Below, one piece after another: positions 50,367 through 57,816 of a stretch of DNA of 64,000 bases. Under the pieces are notes generated by a model, which was given only the letters and a program-made list of their open reading frames with translations, made no database searches and was not told the origin of the DNA. Made by a program: the position numbers and the translations under genes. Source of the DNA: an uncultured Bacillota bacterium (GTDB lineage Bacteria > Bacillota > Clostridia > Lachnospirales > Lachnospiraceae); the NCBI GenBank assembly GCA_949291945.1, contig CASEXH010000003.1, forward strand, positions 1 through 64,000, written 5' to 3'. The number at the start of each line of letters is the position of its first letter. Within the stretch, counting starts at the first letter, position 1.

Positions 50367-50448
50367 AAAAGTACCATCTTCTTTCTGTAGTAAACTGTCC
50401 GGGCTGCCATTTTGAGCCCATATTTTTTCATTATAGTACCATCTTTCT
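50359..50448 (-). promoter_or_regulatory. Direct repeat ATGGTACT...ATGAAAAA before the YczE-like gene
   Basis: Two similar 25-28 bp blocks on the minus strand, AGAAAGATGGTACTATAATG followed by AAAAAA (50448-50424) and AGAAAGAAGATGGTACTTTT followed by ATGAAAAA (50386-50359). The upstream copy contains a TATAAT. GntR/MocR-type regulators bind direct repeats of ATGGTA-like units, so this may be such an operator. Confidence 0.45.
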
Positions 50449-50510
50449 CCAATTTCAAGTACAGGAATTTTTCCGACTTTCATCATGTTTCCGTCATACT
50501 TTTTTCACAA

Positions 50511-50546
50511 AAAAAAGACATCTCCGAAAGTGAAGATGTCTTTTTC
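50511..50546. terminator. Terminator after the first NlpC/P60 gene
   Basis: A stem GACATCT / AGATGTC extended by flanking A and T runs; works in both directions, with TTTTTTTT on the minus strand. Confidence 0.8.
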
Positions 50547-50553
50547 TTTATTT

Positions 50554-51873
50554 TTACTGAACGATTCTTCTGATTGCTATGTAAGATCTATACAGAGCAT
50601 TGGCTGTGTATTTTATACCACCCTGTGGATATGGTGCACTGTTGGAAGCATGAATGATTCCACCATCTCCTGTCAGAATTGCCACATGTCCGGAGTATAC
50701 GATAATATCGCCAGCCTGATGGTTCTCCCAGCTCACAGCTACACCAGAGGATGCCTGGGCATCACTGGTACGTGGCAGACTGTATCCGAAGTGCGCAAAA
50801 ATCTGTTGGGTAAATCCAGAGCAGTCAATACCGTTTGTCAGACTGTTTCCTCCATATACATATGGATTGCCGATAAACTGTCTTGCATAGGCAACAACTG
50901 CTGCACCTGTAGCGCTGTCATAAGAAACATCACTTTCAGAACTTGAGCTCCCTGAAGATGAGCTTCCTGAGGAAGCTGTACTTCCGCCGCTGCTGCTCAC
51001 ACTGGAGCTTCCTGTATTTCCTGTAGCAGCTGAAGTAGTCCCGCTGCTGGTAGATGTTGAGCTTCCTGAATTGCTGCTTGAAGACTGGGTTGTCTGAACT
51101 GCAGCCTGTTTTCTAGCTTCCTCTGCAGCCTTTGCCGCAGCTTCCTCTTCTTTCTGAATCTGCTGCAATTCTGCATTCTGCTGAGCAATCAAATTTTTAT
51201 ATTCTTCAGCTTGCGCTTTTACATTAGCTATCTGACTTTCATAATCACTGGCCGAAGCTTTCAGGTTACTCATCTTTGTCTCTAACGTATCCTGCTTGTC
51301 TTCCTGCTCTTTCTTGCTGTCTTCCAGTTCTGCCTTCTCTGTGACCAGTTTATTTTCCAGATCCTGTACTTCCTGGACAATGGCTTTCATCTTTTCCAAA
51401 GCCTCTCTGTCATAGTCGTACATTTTTCCGTTATTCTCAATTTTGGAAAGCATATCAGCAATGCTGTCAGACTCCAGAAGAATCTGTGCCCAAGAATCTG
51501 TTCCACCGTTCTCATACAGGTACTGGATTCTCTTCTTCATGCTATCGTACTGCTCATCACGGTCAGCCTCAGCTTCCTTTAAATCTTCCTGTGTCTGTTT
51601 AATATCTGCTTCTTTATCTGTAATCTCTTCCTTCAGCATATCAATCTGAGTCATAATTGTAACAAGTTCCTGCTGGGTGGAATCGATCTGTCCCATCAAC
51701 TCATTCTTTTTGTTTTCCAAGCTGCTCACCTGGCTTTCAGCCTCTGAAAGCTTACTCTGAGTCTGAGACTTCTGTGTCTGAAGCTCCTGTTTTCTGCTGG
51801 AAGCGGCTACAGGAATTGCCTGTGTGGCTGTCATTGCAAATACAAGGGCCAAACATAATAATCTTTTCTTCAT
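50554..51873 (-). CDS. Secreted NlpC/P60 peptidoglycan endopeptidase
   Basis: A 439-residue exported cell-wall hydrolase. Signal peptide: residues 1-24 (KKRLLCLALVFAMTATQAIPVAA) with an A-x-A-type cut. Residues 25-255 are a long coiled coil like those of CwlO/Usp45/PcsB. A Ser/Gly/Thr-rich linker (about 260-315) follows. The C-terminal NlpC/P60 domain has the catalytic Cys in IDCSGF, His in GHVAILTG and a third residue in IIHASNS. It would cut the D-gamma-Glu-meso-DAP bond of stem peptides. CwlO-like proteins are often controlled by FtsEX and WalRK; a WalR-like box is upstream. Confidence 0.92.
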   Translation of the reverse strand: MKKRLLCLALVFAMTATQAIPVAASSRKQELQTQKSQTQSKLSEAESQVSSLENKKNELMGQIDSTQQELVTIMTQIDMLKEEITDKEADIKQTQEDLKEAEADRDEQYDSMKKRIQYLYENGGTDSWAQILLESDSIADMLSKIENNGKMYDYDREALEKMKAIVQEVQDLENKLVTEKAELEDSKKEQEDKQDTLETKMSNLKASASDYESQIANVKAQAEEYKNLIAQQNAELQQIQKEEEAAAKAAEEARKQAAVQTTQSSSSNSGSSTSTSSGTTSAATGNTGSSSVSSSGGSTASSGSSSSGSSSSESDVSYDSATGAAVVAYARQFIGNPYVYGGNSLTNGIDCSGFTQQIFAHFGYSLPRTSDAQASSGVAVSWENHQAGDIIVYSGHVAILTGDGGIIHASNSAPYPQGGIKYTANALYRSYIAIRRIVQ

Positions 51874-51922
51874 TACTCAATACCTCTCCATTATGTATAA
51901 CTTTTCATAGTCGTTATAATTT

Positions 51923-51939
51923 TGTAATAATTCCGCAAT
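51923..51939. promoter_or_regulatory. WalR-like box 1
   Basis: TGTAAT-AATTC-CGCAAT, close to the WalR consensus TGTWAH-N5-TGTWAH, about 50 bases before the start of the endopeptidase gene. The paralogous gene has a better copy in the same place. Confidence 0.45.
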
Positions 51940-52121
51940 ACTTTTTTCACTTCCCGTATATACTAACATAAATTCTTTTGCATTGCAAGACCTGGGGTCT
52001 TATTTTTTAAATTTCTGTTACATTATGAAATTTTCAAGTAATAAAAAACAGAATTTTTATCATATCTTACCAATGCAGTATCAGAAAAAAATTATCAGAA
52101 GATGGATTACCTATATAATAA

Positions 52122-52165
52122 AAAACCACAGATAAAATCATCTCCTCTGTTTTATCTGTGGTTTA
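52122..52165. terminator. Terminator after the second NlpC/P60 gene
   Basis: A perfect 14-bp stem AACCACAGATAAAA / TTTTATCTGTGGTT with T-rich flanks on both sides. Confidence 0.85.
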
Positions 52166-52184
52166 TTTGTATTATAAATATTTT

Positions 52185-53663
52185 TTACTGAGCAATACGT
52201 CTGATCGTAATATAAGAAGTATACAATGCATTTGAAGTATACTTAATTCCTCCTTTTGGATAAGGAGCACTATTAGAAGCATGTACAATACCGCCATCTC
52301 CTGTCAGGATTGCAACATGTCCGGGGTATACGATCAAGTCACCTGCTTTGGCTTCTGACCAGGATACCTCTGTCCCCACATAAGCCTGCTCATAACTTGT
52401 CCTTGGAAGAGAATATCCAAAGTGTGCGTAGATCTGCTGTGTGAATCCGGAACAGTCAATACCGTTTGTCAGGCTGTTTCCTCCATATACATATGGATTG
52501 CCGATAAACTGTTTTGCATATGCCACAATAGCTTCGCCGATGCTGCTGTTGTAAGATACATCCTCAGTTGTTTCTTCCTCTGAAGCAGCCGGCTGAGAAG
52601 GTGTCTCCTGTTCAGATGAATCTTCTGCTGGTGCAGATTCCACATTTTCAGACTGAGAGGACTGTTCTTCTTCAGCCTCCGGCTGGGATGCTGTATCTTC
52701 CTGAACCGTATCCTTCTGAGCTTCTTCTGTATCTGCTGTTTCCTGATCTGCAGTATCTTCTTTCTTTTCACTGCTCTCTGTTTCTGTTGTATCAGAAGCA
52801 GAAACCTGCTGTGTTGTATCCGTTGTCTCTTCTGTATTGTCCTGAACTTCCTTTGTCTGTGTATTTCCTTTATCAGAAGATCCTTCTGTAGCTTCTTCGT
52901 TCTCAGAAGCCTGAGCTGCAGCCTTTGCTGCTGCTTCTTCCTCTTCCTGGATCTGCTGAAGCTCTGCATTCTGCTCCTCGATCAGCTGCTGATACTGTTG
53001 AGCCTGTGCCTGTGCGGAAGCGATCTGAGCATCGTAATCAGAAGCGGAAGCTTTCAGGCTGGCCATCTGAGATTCCAGTGACTGCTGAATTCCTTCCTGT
53101 TCCTGTTTGCTTCCTTCCAGCTCTGCCTTTTCTGTCTCCAGCTGTTCCTCAAGATCCTGTACATCCTGTACTGCATCTTTCAGTTTCTGAAGAGCTTCTC
53201 TGTCATAATCGTATACCTTCTGACTTGTTTCCATCTTGGAAAGCATATCAGCAATACTGCTGGACTCTAAAAGTGCCTGTGCCCAGGATGTACTTCCTCC
53301 ATTCTCGTAGAGGTACTGGATACGTTTCTTCATATCCTCATATTGTTGATCCCGTTCTGCCTGAGCTTCTTCCAGTTTCTTCTGTGTTACCTCTATGTCA
53401 GCTTCTTTTTCCTGAATGCTTTCATTGAGCATGTTTACCTGGGTCATAACTCCTACCAGTTCCTGCTGTGTAGAGTTGATCTGGCTCATCAAAGCGCTCT
53501 TCTGACTCTGGAGTTCATTTACTTTTGCCTGTGCATCGGAAAGCTTACTCTGGGTTGCTGACTTTTGGGCCTGTACTTCATCCTTTCTGGCAGCTGCAAC
53601 AGGAACAATCTGAGTAGCTGTCATAGCAAAAATCAGTGACAGGCATATTAATCTTTTCTTCAT
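52185..53663 (-). CDS. Secreted NlpC/P60 peptidoglycan endopeptidase, paralogue
   Basis: A 492-residue paralogue of the preceding protein: signal peptide (1-24, ending VAAA), coiled coil (to about 255), then a linker of about 120 residues rich in Glu, Gln, Thr and Ser (about 255-370), and the same NlpC/P60 domain with IDCSGF and GHVAILTG. The signal peptide, coil and catalytic domain are nearly identical in pattern, while linkers differ completely in composition (acidic here, Ser/Gly there), consistent with tandem duplication and linker replacement. Both genes have WalR-like boxes at similar distances. Confidence 0.92.
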   Translation of the reverse strand: MKKRLICLSLIFAMTATQIVPVAAARKDEVQAQKSATQSKLSDAQAKVNELQSQKSALMSQINSTQQELVGVMTQVNMLNESIQEKEADIEVTQKKLEEAQAERDQQYEDMKKRIQYLYENGGSTSWAQALLESSSIADMLSKMETSQKVYDYDREALQKLKDAVQDVQDLEEQLETEKAELEGSKQEQEGIQQSLESQMASLKASASDYDAQIASAQAQAQQYQQLIEEQNAELQQIQEEEEAAAKAAAQASENEEATEGSSDKGNTQTKEVQDNTEETTDTTQQVSASDTTETESSEKKEDTADQETADTEEAQKDTVQEDTASQPEAEEEQSSQSENVESAPAEDSSEQETPSQPAASEEETTEDVSYNSSIGEAIVAYAKQFIGNPYVYGGNSLTNGIDCSGFTQQIYAHFGYSLPRTSYEQAYVGTEVSWSEAKAGDLIVYPGHVAILTGDGGIVHASNSAPYPKGGIKYTSNALYTSYITIRRIAQ

Positions 53664-53716
53664 AGTCCTAAATACCTCTCCCTAGTAGAATCTGTTAATA
53701 AGTTTTAGTAAAATTT

Positions 53717-53733
53717 TGTAATAATTTCGTAAT
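53717..53733. promoter_or_regulatory. WalR-like box 2
   Basis: TGTAAT-AATTT-CGTAAT, one mismatch from the WalR consensus TGTWAH-N5-TGTWAH, about 54 bases before the second endopeptidase start. Confidence 0.55.
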
Positions 53734-53785
53734 ATTTATTACACTTTTATAATATACTAGCACATTCTACCAGGTTTTTCAAGGC

Positions 53786-55051
53786 CTATTTTTCTTTCCT
53801 CACTTTCGCAGCCTGGGCGTGTCCCATTAACCCCTCTCCCTGAGCCATCCTTTCCACCAAAGGTGCCAGCTCTTTCATTGCCTCAGGTGTCATGCTCTGA
53901 TGGGTACAGGTTTTCAGAAAAGTTCCTACCCATACACCGCCGGTATATCTGGCAGCCTTCAACGTAGGAAGGGTATGATTAGTGCCGGAAGCATAATCTC
54001 CGAAAACTTCCGCTGTGTTTTCTCCCATAAATAAAGATCCGTAATTATAAAGCTGTTCTTTTAAGGCTTCCGGCTCCTTTACATTCAACTCCAGATGTTC
54101 CGGTGCGTAATCGTTGGCGATCTGTACGGCCTCTTTCAGGCTATCTGCCAATACCACTTCCCCATAAGTTTCCCAGGATTTCCGGGCAATAGAGGCTGTA
54201 GACAGCCAGGCCAGTTCATTTTCCACTGCCTGGATAACCGCCTGTCCGAATTTTTCATCGGTGGTGATCAGCATGCCTTTTGCATTAGGATCATGTTCTG
54301 ACTGAGCCAAAAGATCTGCGGCTACAATCTCTGGCGTGCCGCTGCCGTCAGCAATGACCAGCACTTCGCTGGGGCCGGCCACAAAGTCGATTCCTACCTG
54401 ACCATAGCACTGCCGCTTTGCCTCTGTCACATACTGATTACCGGGACCTACGATCATATCTACCGGCTTGATCTCTTCTGTCCCATAAGAAAATGCTGCA
54501 ATAGCCTGGGCTCCCCCTACTGCATAAATTTCATCTGCTCCTGCAATATCCATAGCCGCCAGGGTCTTGGGATTGATCCGATCCGTTCCCTTCATAACCG
54601 GAGAACATGCAGCTACCCGCTCTACCCCCGCTGTCTTGGCAGGGATCACCAGCATAAGAGCGGTAGAATAAAGAGGATAATTTCCTCCCGGCACATAGCA
54701 GCAGCAAGATTTTACCGGAATGATCCTGTGTCCCAGAAAAATTCCCGGAGCAGGGCTGAAGTTTTCCAGCGGCTTTATGGTTTCCTTCTGGGCCCCGGCA
54801 AAAGCCCGGATATGTTCTGCCGCCTTCTTCAAATCCAGGATCTCCTGTTCTGTAAGCTGGTCATAGGCTTCTTGTATTTCTTCTTTAGAAACCAGAAAAA
54901 CAGATCTTTTGCTGCCATCGAATCTCTGGCTGTATTCCCTTAGTGCCTCATCCTTTCGCTTCTTCACATCATCTATCATATCGCCTACTGTCTGTGTAAG
55001 CTTCTTTTTATCTTCCTCTGTCCGCACTCTGGCTTCTTTTAAAAGTTTCAT
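53786..55051 (-). CDS. Histidinol dehydrogenase family protein outside a his operon
   Basis: A 421-residue member of the HisD family. Family segments are GPGNQYVTEAK, GIDFVAGPSEVLVIAD with the adjacent DLLAQSEHDPNA (zinc-binding Gln/His), and YAPEHLEL with the catalytic Glu and His. But the early motif reads VPGGNYPLYST instead of the usual VPGGTAxxxST, the C-terminus is GDYASGTNHTLPT, and no other his gene is nearby. Such variants include sulfopropanediol dehydrogenase (HpsN) and other alcohol dehydrogenases, so histidine synthesis is doubtful. It has a separate promoter with a 19-bp spacer and a divergent MerR-type neighbour. Confidence 0.8.
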   Translation of the reverse strand: MKLLKEARVRTEEDKKKLTQTVGDMIDDVKKRKDEALREYSQRFDGSKRSVFLVSKEEIQEAYDQLTEQEILDLKKAAEHIRAFAGAQKETIKPLENFSPAPGIFLGHRIIPVKSCCCYVPGGNYPLYSTALMLVIPAKTAGVERVAACSPVMKGTDRINPKTLAAMDIAGADEIYAVGGAQAIAAFSYGTEEIKPVDMIVGPGNQYVTEAKRQCYGQVGIDFVAGPSEVLVIADGSGTPEIVAADLLAQSEHDPNAKGMLITTDEKFGQAVIQAVENELAWLSTASIARKSWETYGEVVLADSLKEAVQIANDYAPEHLELNVKEPEALKEQLYNYGSLFMGENTAEVFGDYASGTNHTLPTLKAARYTGGVWVGTFLKTCTHQSMTPEAMKELAPLVERMAQGEGLMGHAQAAKVRKEK

Positions 55052-55163
55052 AACTTATCTAAACCTCCTTGGGCATAATGCCTTAAATCTTTATCTGTAA
55101 TGTTCAGCTGCAGATCCTTTAACTCCAGGATCCATATTTTCCGCCTCCCACATTGCATTTCAT

Positions 55164-55194
55164 ATTATAAAATATCAAGCCGGCTCTATGTCAA
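55164..55194 (-). promoter_or_regulatory. MerR-type promoter of the HisD-family gene
   Basis: On the minus strand exact TTGACA (55194-55189) and exact TATAAT (55169-55164) are separated by 19 bases, the overlong spacing used by MerR-family activators. The spacer contains the palindrome AGCCGGCT. Confidence 0.65.
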
Positions 55195-55288
55195 TCTTGT
55201 TTTTTCCCTTTTTTTCCGCAAACCTTGAGTATACTCCGTGTTTATGCTACCATAAAATCAAAAATGAAAGAAGGTATCTGAAAGACCC

Positions 55289-56527
55289 ATGCGTATCGGA
55301 AAAGTATCAGAACTTTATCATATATCCATTGACAATCTCTACTATTATATCCATTATGGCCTCCTTGTTCCTCCCCGTCCCAAAGGGCAGTACGTCTTTG
55401 ACGAAGCTACCTGCAAGGATCTGGAGTGGATCCTGGAGTTAAAGGATCTGGATTTTTCTCTCCGTGAGATCCATATCCTCCTGTCCCTGAAAAGAGTTTC
55501 CGGCTTTGCAGATTCTCAGGATCTGATAGAATTAAGAGAAATATATAAAAACAAACGTCATCTCTGTCTTCAGGAAGTGGAACATAAAAAGGCAGTGATA
55601 GAAAAGCTGGAAAAAAAGATCCGGGAACTGGAGATCCCGGTTTCCCCTCCGGAAGAGAAAACAGGAGTCCCCCTGTCCATGCTGCCCCTCCTTTGCTGTC
55701 CATGCTGCGGCAGAGATCTTTCCATGACAGAGGTAGAAATGAATCATCGTTACATATGGAAAGGAACCCTTGCCTGTTCCTGCGGCTATCAGGCGGAAAT
55801 ACACCACGGCATTCTGATGACTCCCAATAAAAACCAGAACCTTCAGGACGCTCCGGATCTGACCAGGGAATTATATAAGGATCTTCCTCCGGATCTGATC
55901 AGCCTGTTCCAGCGTTCCTACAATCATATGCTGAAAGCCATGAAAGAAGCGGGCCTCCAGAACAAGGTTATTTGTGAGACCTATATAAACGCCTGGTTTT
56001 TCATCCATAATCATCTGGAGTATCTGCCCCAAAACAGCCGTTATATCATCATTGACAAATATCCGGAAACCCTTCTTATGTATAAGCGGCTCATTGAGAA
56101 GCAGGCGCCGGATCTGGAGATCCTGTATCTGGCAGACAGCAGTACCTGCTTTCCTCTGAAACCCGGCTCCATAGACCTTCACCTGGATTTTTTTGCAGCA
56201 AATGAGCACAATTTTTATCATAATACCTTCTTATTTGAAGAGTTGTTCCCCTATCTGGCTCCAAAAGCAGACCTTATCGGCACTTACTTTTACTTCGACC
56301 ACGCCCCCAGATCCATGAAACAGCTTCTTAGCCAATATCCGGAGTCCTACTATAAAAATTTTGACCTGGAATATTTCCATACTTCCATGAAAGAAGCCGG
56401 TTATGAACTTCTGGAAGAAGAGGACTGCGGCTGTACCACAGACTCCGGTGCAAACCTGGGCTTTGGTTTTCACGTAAAAGGCGAAAAAATGCACCTTCTT
56501 CCTTATCACGGAAGAAAGTGCACCTGA
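55289..56527 (+). CDS. MerR regulator fused to zinc ribbon and methyltransferase-like domain
   Basis: A 412-residue fusion. Residues 1-70 are a MerR winged helix (MRIGKVSELYHISIDNLYYY, VFDEATCKDLEWILELKDLDFSLREI) followed by a coiled coil (to about 120). Residues 130-172 hold a zinc ribbon (LLCCPCCGRDL and LACSCGYQ). Residues 180-412 look like a degenerate class I methyltransferase (IDKYPETLLMYKRL, LYLADSSTCFPLKPGSIDLHLDFF, FLFEELFPYLAPKADLIGTYFY). The ribbon plus methyltransferase order recalls RlmA, which makes m1G745 in 23S rRNA. It probably senses a ligand or SAM and controls the divergent HisD gene. Confidence 0.75.
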   Translation: MRIGKVSELYHISIDNLYYYIHYGLLVPPRPKGQYVFDEATCKDLEWILELKDLDFSLREIHILLSLKRVSGFADSQDLIELREIYKNKRHLCLQEVEHKKAVIEKLEKKIRELEIPVSPPEEKTGVPLSMLPLLCCPCCGRDLSMTEVEMNHRYIWKGTLACSCGYQAEIHHGILMTPNKNQNLQDAPDLTRELYKDLPPDLISLFQRSYNHMLKAMKEAGLQNKVICETYINAWFFIHNHLEYLPQNSRYIIIDKYPETLLMYKRLIEKQAPDLEILYLADSSTCFPLKPGSIDLHLDFFAANEHNFYHNTFLFEELFPYLAPKADLIGTYFYFDHAPRSMKQLLSQYPESYYKNFDLEYFHTSMKEAGYELLEEEDCGCTTDSGANLGFGFHVKGEKMHLLPYHGRKCT

Positions 56528-56534
56528 AACTTTC

Positions 56535-57803
56535 CTATTCAAAAAATACGGCAGCCGCCTTTATAAAGTAATCGGTATCCTCCACTCCTGCTGTCTCGTA
56601 GGGAGAATGCATGGCAAGCTGGGGCAGCCCGATATCCACTGCGTTTACAGACACCTGGGCCATGGAAATGTTGCCCAGGGTGGATCCTCCCGGCATATCT
56701 GACCGGTTGGTAAAGGTCTGGAAAGGAACCCCTGCCTGACGACAGATATCCTTAAACACAGCAGCGGAAAATCCGTCGGTACAGTATTTCTGATTGGCGC
56801 TGTGTTTAATCACAATTCCCTTATTGAGATAAGGCCGGTTCACCGGATCGGCCTTTTCTGTATAATTGGGGTGGACAGCATGGGCGTTGTCTGCCGAGAT
56901 CATAAAGCTGTCTGCCACACACCTAAGATAGTCCTCGTAATCTCCCCCCATCCCTTTCTGTATCCGGAGGAGAACATCATACAGGAAGGTTGAAGCAGCG
57001 CCCTGCTTTGTCCCGCTTCCCACCTCTTCATTATCCATCACACAATGGACAGCTCCATATTTTTCCTTTGCCCCTGCCAGAAAGCCTTTCAGAGATGCAA
57101 AGGCACACTGGAGATCGTCCAGTCTTCCGATGGAGACAAACTCTTCCCGGGCGCCCCAGATAGTTCCCTTCTGACGGTTATACAGGAACAGATCATGTCC
57201 CAGGATTTCCTCTTCCTTTACCCCTGCTGCCTCTGCCAGGATCTCCTGGAAATTTCCCTTTGCGGCGGCTTCTCCAAACAGGGGAAGAAGATCCTTCTGA
57301 GGATTATACTTATAGCCATTATTGGCTTCCCGGTTCATATGTATGGCCAAATTGGGGATCATCAGCAGGTCCCGGTCAATATTCACCAGCCTGGTGACGA
57401 TCTTTCCTTCTTCCTTTATGGCGATCCGTCCGGCCACGGAAAGGGGCCGGTCCAGCCAGGGGGCACAGAGCATTCCTCCATACCCCTCTATATTCAGCTT
57501 TACATACTGGTTTTCCACCAGGATCTCCGGATTTTCCTTGATCTTAAAGCTGGGAGAATCACTGTGGCTGGCAATGATCCGAAACCCCTTCAGCTCCTCT
57601 TCCGGAAGGGAAAAGGCGATCAGCGCAGAACCGTTCCGGGTGGTATAATATCTGCCCCCCGGGACCAGTTCCCACCGGTCTTTTTCTTCTAATTTTATAT
57701 ATCCTTCCCCATCCAACATCTCTTCCATGGTCTTTACGGCATGAAAGCTGGTAGGACTTTTCTCAATAAATGCGATCAGTTCTTTTGCTGTCTCTTTGCT
57801 CAT
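56535..57803 (-). CDS. M18 family aminopeptidase
   Basis: A 422-residue zinc aminopeptidase of the aspartyl aminopeptidase family. Zinc ligands are seen in ASHSDSPSFKIK (His-x-Asp, near residue 80), in IGRLDDLQCAFA, in CVMDNEEVGSGTKQGA (catalytic Glu-Glu), and in SADNAHAVHPNY; the closing His is in LAMHSPYETAG. Length and order are normal. It cleaves N-terminal residues from peptides in the cytoplasm. It begins 14 bases after the stop of the molybdenum subunit gene, so it may be co-transcribed, though a link in function is not obvious. Confidence 0.93.
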   Translation of the reverse strand: MSKETAKELIAFIEKSPTSFHAVKTMEEMLDGEGYIKLEEKDRWELVPGGRYYTTRNGSALIAFSLPEEELKGFRIIASHSDSPSFKIKENPEILVENQYVKLNIEGYGGMLCAPWLDRPLSVAGRIAIKEEGKIVTRLVNIDRDLLMIPNLAIHMNREANNGYKYNPQKDLLPLFGEAAAKGNFQEILAEAAGVKEEEILGHDLFLYNRQKGTIWGAREEFVSIGRLDDLQCAFASLKGFLAGAKEKYGAVHCVMDNEEVGSGTKQGAASTFLYDVLLRIQKGMGGDYEDYLRCVADSFMISADNAHAVHPNYTEKADPVNRPYLNKGIVIKHSANQKYCTDGFSAAVFKDICRQAGVPFQTFTNRSDMPGGSTLGNISMAQVSVNAVDIGLPQLAMHSPYETAGVEDTDYFIKAAAVFFE

Positions 57804-57816
57804 GTTTCTTTTCTTC

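Noticed and set aside
53786..55051. Assigning the symbol hisD
   Set aside because: No other histidine genes are present and key motifs deviate, so only the family name is supported.
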